From Erythrocercus mccallii (Eukaryota; Chordata; Aves; Passeriformes; Dicruridae), in NCBI GenBank assembly GCA_013397435.1, contig VZRG01001629.1, positions 105,962 through 169,961 on the forward strand: DNA of 64,000 nt, written 5' to 3'. Position numbers and translations under genes: made by a program. Positions 59,801 through 64,000 of the stretch are shown here, piece by piece (the first letter of the stretch is position 1; each line of letters starts with the position of its first letter). The notes under the pieces are model-generated. The model ran no database searches. It saw nothing but the letters and a program-made list of their open reading frames with translations, and was not told where the DNA came from.

Positions 59801-62800
59801 TTCAAAAATAAAAGCTACGTATATAGTCACAGAAGTCCTTAGATAAAATTAATTTCCATTAAAAATAATTGGAATGGAATATTTTATTATTTCAAAACCA
59901 AGGACTGATTTCCTCTCACCTGTTTATTGATCTCTGTGATATTTATCCAAATTTTATTCAGCCCCAGTTCTCCAGTCTCAATTTGTTCTAGCTGCTTTTG
60001 GTTCTGCACCAAATCTTCATTCAGTTTAGGAATTTCTTGGAATGATGTCTTTTGATTAGATTCCACTAAAAGAATGAAAAAATAATTAAAAGCAAAGCAA
60101 ACCAAAAAATCCAGATGTTTAAACAACACTAAAAGGCATAAAACAAATTACAAACAGCAACATTTACAACAGTGAAAGAAGGCAATAACAGCTTCTACAT
60201 ACAGGTTTATTGCCAGTCTGGATTCAGTGTTTGCTCAAAATGACAGCTCTTTTTTGTTTTAAGAGTACCAATATCTGCAGAGAGAACCCAGAGAGACTGT
60301 ACTAAATTTAACACTTTGCATAGTCCTGTCATTCTGGCAAACCTCAGTAGGTCTTTATTTAGTGCAGTTATTTTGCATTACCTCCACAGGGGAACATGAA
60401 ATAGTAATGGGCCTGTGAATAAGAGTTGCCAACAGTCCCAGGGCAAAGGAGGCAGGTGAAACGAACCTCAGTGCCCTTTTCAAGCCCGCAGATGGGCTGC
60501 TGACAATGAAGTGAATTCCAAGGAGATTAATCTAACTAGTTGCTTTGTGTGACAGAAAGACAACTGAAAAAGTAATGTATAAGCCTATACACTAATGCCT
60601 GTTGGTAAACAAATCAGTAAACATCCTTGGAAATTAAGTCAGTTATTACTGTAATTAATGGTACAGGAAGGGGGAAACATGCAGCTCAAAGTAATTCCAG
60701 TGAGCCTCAGAAATGTAGCTCTTCCAGATCTGCAGTGACTAAGCTGTTTAGCTGTGCCATGAGGCAATCCTAAATCCCTAGGTCTGAGAAACAAATAAGC
60801 AAAGGTTTCGAGATGAAGATGACAGAGTTCTCCAAAATTTGCACGTCCACCCTGTAAGGCAGCACTGGAAAGCTCCACAACAAAGAGCCATCGTTCAGAC
60901 CAGACTGCCAAGGGCTGTGGGACCTGTGTGATGTGCAGCTGGCAGATCCTAAAACAAATTTCCATGTGTGACCCATCCAGCCAAAAGGAGAAGCCTGTGG
61001 AGTGGATGCCCAAACACACAAAACTGGAAAGCAAGGCATATTCAGGAACCCACCTCACCTCTCTTTAAGCAAGTTCTAAAAATACTTTCTAGGTAGAAAG
61101 AAATCTCAACTGGCTTACCCAAGGTCCAAACAACACTTCTGGGTAAGTAAGAACTTGAAAGGTGTATTTTAGCCAAAACAGACTGAGAACTAATTTGTGC
61201 ATTTGACATAAGCAGCTCACACTAAATCTCATGTTTTTATAGGCTCTTGTAGACAAATTATTTTCGGTTTTGCCATTCTCACTGTGAACAGTGGGACTTC
61301 ACTTGAAGAGTTTTTTGCAGCACAAGGAAGGTTAAATGCCACGTGTTCTCAGCATCACTGCTGACAACTGAAGGGAAAACATTACATGACTTCCTCCTAT
61401 TCCAAACATACTTGATGAAAAGATGTCTTTTTTATAAAAAGCACTCATCCCAGGCCCCCCTTGTGCAAAGGATGGCAGAATATGTCAAATATATCCAATA
61501 CTGCCACAAACATCTGGTCTTACGGGGAAAAAAAGTCTGGATGAAGGTTTAGAGAAAAGTTCCTTTTCCAAACTTGCTGTACAATGGATGGGTCACCTGC
61601 CTTTGCTCCTCCATTCACCCATGCATTTCACCAAGGCAAAACATTACCTTTGGGAACCAGGTTGTTCTTGCTGCCTGCTTTTTTTGTTGTATTTAGATGC
61701 TGTGCCTCATAACCAGGCTCCCACCCAACTCCTAGGCATGGTATTATGATGACAAGGAAATCTGACACATTTATCACCAGGCAAAGCATTAAATGCAGAG
61801 CTTTTCTATCAGAGCTATTTAAGAAGAAAACAAGCCCATCTATAATTGCCAGACAGGGAGAACAACACTCAGGAAGAACAGCTGCATTAACAAAGAGACC
61901 TGTGTTAAACAGGAATGATGAAACTTAACTACACCAAAGCAAACAAATGCTGTCCTCGTGCAAAACTTTTACCACCAGCACACCCTTAAAGGGGAGCAGT
62001 CCACAAAGGGCAGCACTTGCTGATCCAGAACACAGAAAGAGCCACTGCAGAGCTGCTGGGAACACTCACAGCCACAAAGCAGCACCTGGAACTGAAGGTA
62101 TCCTCCAGAGCTGGTGGACAGCAACTACAGCTAACTTTCAGAGTTCACTACCAGTTAATACAAAAGCACATCTATCAGCAATTCTCTCACACCCAGCCAG
62201 CCTGCTCCACCCTGGCAGACAAATCTCCACCTCACATGTGAACAGCAACACCTAAACACCAACAGCAAGGAATTTCTACACGCACTTCCTCAATGCCTCT
62301 TTTACCACAAGCAACACGACACCTTTGCTTACCTTTTTCAATCTGCATGGGATTTTAAACACTACTAACATAAGGCACCAAAACACATCTTGTGCCCAGA
62401 GGTGAGGTTCAAAGAGCCAAAAGCATACCTTACATGCACATATCACCATTTGTTACACCTCAGCCTACAGAAGTTATGTTGAAAATCTTGGCATGGGAAT
62501 CTTGACATGGGCCGAGAAAATCTGAGCTTTACAAGCAAAATTATTCATCTTAACTCCACACTCCAAAGTGTTAAACATATTAACTCTACACCATATGTAA
62601 CCTGACGTAAAAGTTGAACAAGAACAGGTCAGTGAAGCAAGATAAACATTCAAAGGATACAGAGAGAAAATATTGTACTGAAGCAACATTCAAATTGCAG
62701 TAATTCCATAGAAAGTATCAGAGGTTTTTAAAGAGTTCAAGACAAGAATATCATTTTTCTAAATTTTTTTTCAGAATTCCCTAGGCTGCTTTCAACGTCT

Positions 62801-63260
62801 TTTTAAACAGGGTCTTTCTTTGGCAGACAGCACTCCTAAGACTAAAGTCAGGAATTTTAGAAATGTATATACAAGCAACTACAGGCCCCCCCAGTCTAGT
62901 GTCCCTGCTCCTCAGAAGATACAGAGCAGGCAAGAACATAAAACATTCACCTCAGATACACCAAATATCTGTGTTCCTGGCTCAGAGCACTCCTCAATTC
63001 AGATGTTATTTGTCTACTCAGTATTTTCAGACTTTGACTGAGCAGGCAAGTAACTAAAGCTCTTCATACTGCCCAAAGAAAATGTGAAATAGTAGTTACA
63101 TTCGTACTTACTGGTTCGAAACTTCTCCTTTATTGCATCCAAATCCTCCTTGAGGGCCACCTGCATCCAGACTAAGCCAACACACGCGACCACACAAGCA
63201 GCAAGAATGACAAACGCACATAAAGGGTAACAGAACCTGCAGCATCGCAGGTAGTCTCCC
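50702..63260 (-). CDS. EFCAB14: EF-hand calcium-binding domain protein 14 (EFCAB14), partial, ten exons
   Basis: EFCAB14 (KIAA0494) is a poorly characterised membrane protein. Ten exons join in frame to 425 residues plus the last base of a preceding codon. The human protein has 495 residues, so only the first exon (about 60 residues) is outside the window. Residues below count from GDYL. A transmembrane segment spans about 11-33, rich in A, C and V, in CYPLCAFVILAACVVACVGL. Coiled-coil-like heptads follow, with FQEIPKLNEDL and QLEQIETGELGLNKIWINIT. The C-terminus has an EF-hand pair: a degenerate loop around 377-388 and a standard loop D407-E418 with D407, D409, D411, T415 and E418. Five N-X-S/T sequons (N91, N188, N208, N231, N254) all lie after the membrane segment, which suggests the long C-terminal part is lumenal or extracellular. 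All junctions are GT-AG and in phase. Confidence 0.95.
51697..51828 (-). CDS. EFCAB14: EFCAB14 exon (residues 324-367 plus one base)
   Basis: The acceptor TGTAACAG is followed by the end of a V codon, then ESSQSTTAKPTDLSRVSSRS and, at its end, LSLPGISSIE. Human has ISLPGVSSTE. The donor is GTATGT. It is a serine- and threonine-rich linker before the EF-hands. Confidence 0.93.
52644..52755 (-). CDS. EFCAB14: EFCAB14 exon (residues 287-323 plus one base)
   Basis: It reads EAGTKDAQVSKLKETLQLIS and then AITSKSENDRPIEASKN, ending one base into the next codon before GTAAGA. This matches human SQVSKLREKLQLISALTNKPESNRP. Confidence 0.95.
52912..52953. repeat. AAAT-type simple repeat
   Basis: An imperfect run of taaa/aaat units in an EFCAB14 intron. 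Confidence 0.85.
53626..53706 (-). CDS. EFCAB14: EFCAB14 exon (residues 260-286)
   Basis: Twenty-seven acidic and polar codons, GNDATTSLEVENEDQLHIET then QSNKELK, lie between CTGTAG and GTAAAG. Conservation with human is weak, but phase and splice sites agree. Confidence 0.82.
54380..54571 (-). CDS. EFCAB14: EFCAB14 exon (residues 196-259)
   Basis: Sixty-four codons start ESQALHAALEQLNDTVVVYQ and continue through NLSRKVTLLE to ENSSTIV, between TTTCAG and GTAAGT. The NDT, NLS and NSS sequons are in this exon. The pattern resembles human SLEEVNSALVGYQ and NLTQRVNLIE. Confidence 0.94.
55451..55531 (-). CDS. EFCAB14: EFCAB14 exon (residues 169-195)
   Basis: Twenty-seven codons start KELKQLPSLPSTVVPRTEG and end YCKK, between CTTAG and GTATTT. 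This part of the protein is poorly conserved. The call rests on splice sites, phase and position. It holds the N188-Q-T sequon. Confidence 0.8.
56348..56458 (-). CDS. EFCAB14: EFCAB14 exon (residues 132-168)
   Basis: Thirty-seven codons start TVANIGSTLTSVAHDVE and continue to EEYKKSIEVLQNDV. The acceptor is TTGCAG and the donor GTAAGA. The heptad-like pattern continues. Confidence 0.94.
56835..57400 (-). mobile_element. CR1 LINE, 5'-truncated copy with ORF2 C-terminal part
   Basis: On the minus strand, the segment encodes pieces of the CR1 reverse-transcriptase C-terminal end in two frames. One holds ALVRPHLKSCVQFW and ESVQRRVVELGKGLEHKS, the other FSLEKRRLWGVLITLYN and GLFSQVTSHRTRGNNLKLC. 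It then continues into the typical 3' part near 56835-56880. Frame breaks make it non-functional. The orientation is the same as that of EFCAB14. Confidence 0.9.
58193..58291 (-). CDS. EFCAB14: EFCAB14 exon (residues 99-131)
   Basis: Thirty-three codons, ISLLTSTVNHLKNNIKSAAD followed by LISLPLTVEKLQK, lie between TTTTAG and GTAAGT. This is very close to the human sequence. Confidence 0.95.
59920..60065 (-). CDS. EFCAB14: EFCAB14 exon, coiled-coil start
   Basis: The acceptor TTTTAG completes M50, then ESNQKTSFQEIPKLNEDL and QLEQIETGELGLNKIWINIT follow, ending NKQ before GTGAGA. It contains the N91-I-T sequon. Confidence 0.95.
63112..63260 (-). CDS. EFCAB14: EFCAB14 exon with the membrane segment (first in window)
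   Basis: The acceptor TTCTGCAG is followed by the last base of a split codon, then GDYLRCCRFCYPLC and the hydrophobic stretch to ALKEDLDAIKEKFRT. The exon ends in ACC-A before GTAAGT, and the split codon becomes ATG (M) with the next exon. Confidence 0.95.
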
Positions 63261-63904
63261 CTGCAGAAAACAAAGGAACAGCTTGTGAACATACAGCAGT
63301 GCCTAGAAAAGTGTCATTTTAAATGCTGTTCTAGCAAAGTAAGGGACAGCATTATAACAGCACATGTTTTGGCTGACAAGGGCTAACAAAGAGCATTTCA
63401 GGAATAAATAAGGCTATAAAGTCAGGTCAGGGCTCTTACTCTCTATTCAATTTATCCTCAGTAGGCAACATCTAGCATATTTATAAGCAGTAGTCAGGAT
63501 TTTACTAAAATATCCTGCTCTGTTGACATAAACTTATGTCAGGCACATCAGCTTGACAGCTTGAAAAACACGCTTCAAGACAAGGTATTACCATAATGTT
63601 ACCACAAGTACTTCTAGAGCATTCTAAATTGTGAAAGCCCAAGTTTTCCTGAGACATGCCTACTTTCAGGTATGCACAGAGGCCCACTATTAATGCTGTT
63701 ACTTAACTGAAAAGCTTATTTACTGGCAAAAGCACAGCACGGTCCCCGAGAAAAGCAGCACTGAGGCAGCTGGCAGGACGGTGCCACGCTGAGCACACAC
63801 ACACGTGTACCTGCGCCCAGCATCCCCAGGAGCTGCCCCCAGGTTTAGCCCACAAGGACTTGTGCTGCGGTGAGCACAAAGCAGGAAAAAAACCCCACAA
63901 ACAA

Positions 63905-64000
63905 AGCCAGGTGATGGTCCAGTGGGAGCAGTCCCTGGCCACGGCTGGGGGTTGGAACTAGATGATCTTTAAGGTTCCTTCCAACTCAAGCCATTCTGCG
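63905..64000 (+). repeat. CR1 3'-end fragment, cut by the window edge
   Basis: The plus strand reads gggttggaactagatgatct, then ttaaggttccttccaactca and agccattctg, the standard CR1 3' end. It lies in the EFCAB14 5' intron. Confidence 0.85.

Larger units (their letters stand above)
50878..64000 (-). other. EFCAB14: EFCAB14 introns
   Basis: Nine complete introns (50878-51696, 51829-52643, 52756-53625, 53707-54379, 54572-55450, 55532-56347, 56459-58192, 58292-59919 and 60066-63111) and the start of a tenth from 63261 to the window edge. They hold a CR1 copy of about 0.55 kb at 56835-57400, another CR1 end at 63905-64000, and an A/T-rich simple repeat at 52912-52953. No other gene was seen. Confidence 0.85.

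Overview
The window looks like vertebrate nuclear DNA from a bird. It carries three split genes on the minus strand whose exons give proteins close to MOB3C, ATPAF1 and EFCAB14. In human chromosome 1p33 these genes lie in the same order and orientation (MKNK1-MOB3C-ATPAF1-EFCAB14). The interspersed repeats are mostly CR1-type LINE 3' ends, which are typical of birds, plus one LTR element. I could not name the species.

Layout. 1-7.4 kb holds no gene I can support, only an old CR1 fragment and a TA microsatellite; no MKNK1 exon was seen. 7.4-31.4 kb is MOB3C: coding exons at 8825-8854, 13892-14094 and 23309-23726 give an unbroken 216-residue protein. A likely untranslated first exon lies in a CpG-rich stretch near 31.4 kb. 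The middle of this gene holds a 1846-bp direct duplication (10384-12229 and 12231-14076) joined by a single N, which is best read as an assembly error. 31.7-35.5 kb is intergenic. 35.5-37.6 kb is an LTR pair around a CpG-rich, non-coding 1.5-kb interior. 39.7-47.75 kb is ATPAF1, with nine exons and 309 residues. It starts in a CpG-rich promoter with a 185-N gap and a 72-bp minisatellite. From 48.15 kb to the right edge is EFCAB14: a 2.5-kb 3' UTR and ten coding exons, with only the 5'-most exon outside the window.

The three genes are neighbours by conserved synteny, not an operon. MOB3C encodes a MOB-family kinase adaptor, ATPAF1 a mitochondrial chaperone for assembly of the F1-ATPase beta subunit, and EFCAB14 a single-pass membrane protein with coiled-coil and EF-hand parts. 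Nothing in the sequence suggests they act together. I found no tRNA, rRNA, CRISPR or prokaryotic feature. I found no clearly new biological system. The most useful observations are the probable false duplication, the non-autonomous LTR element, the GC-AG intron in ATPAF1 and the gap-flanking minisatellite.
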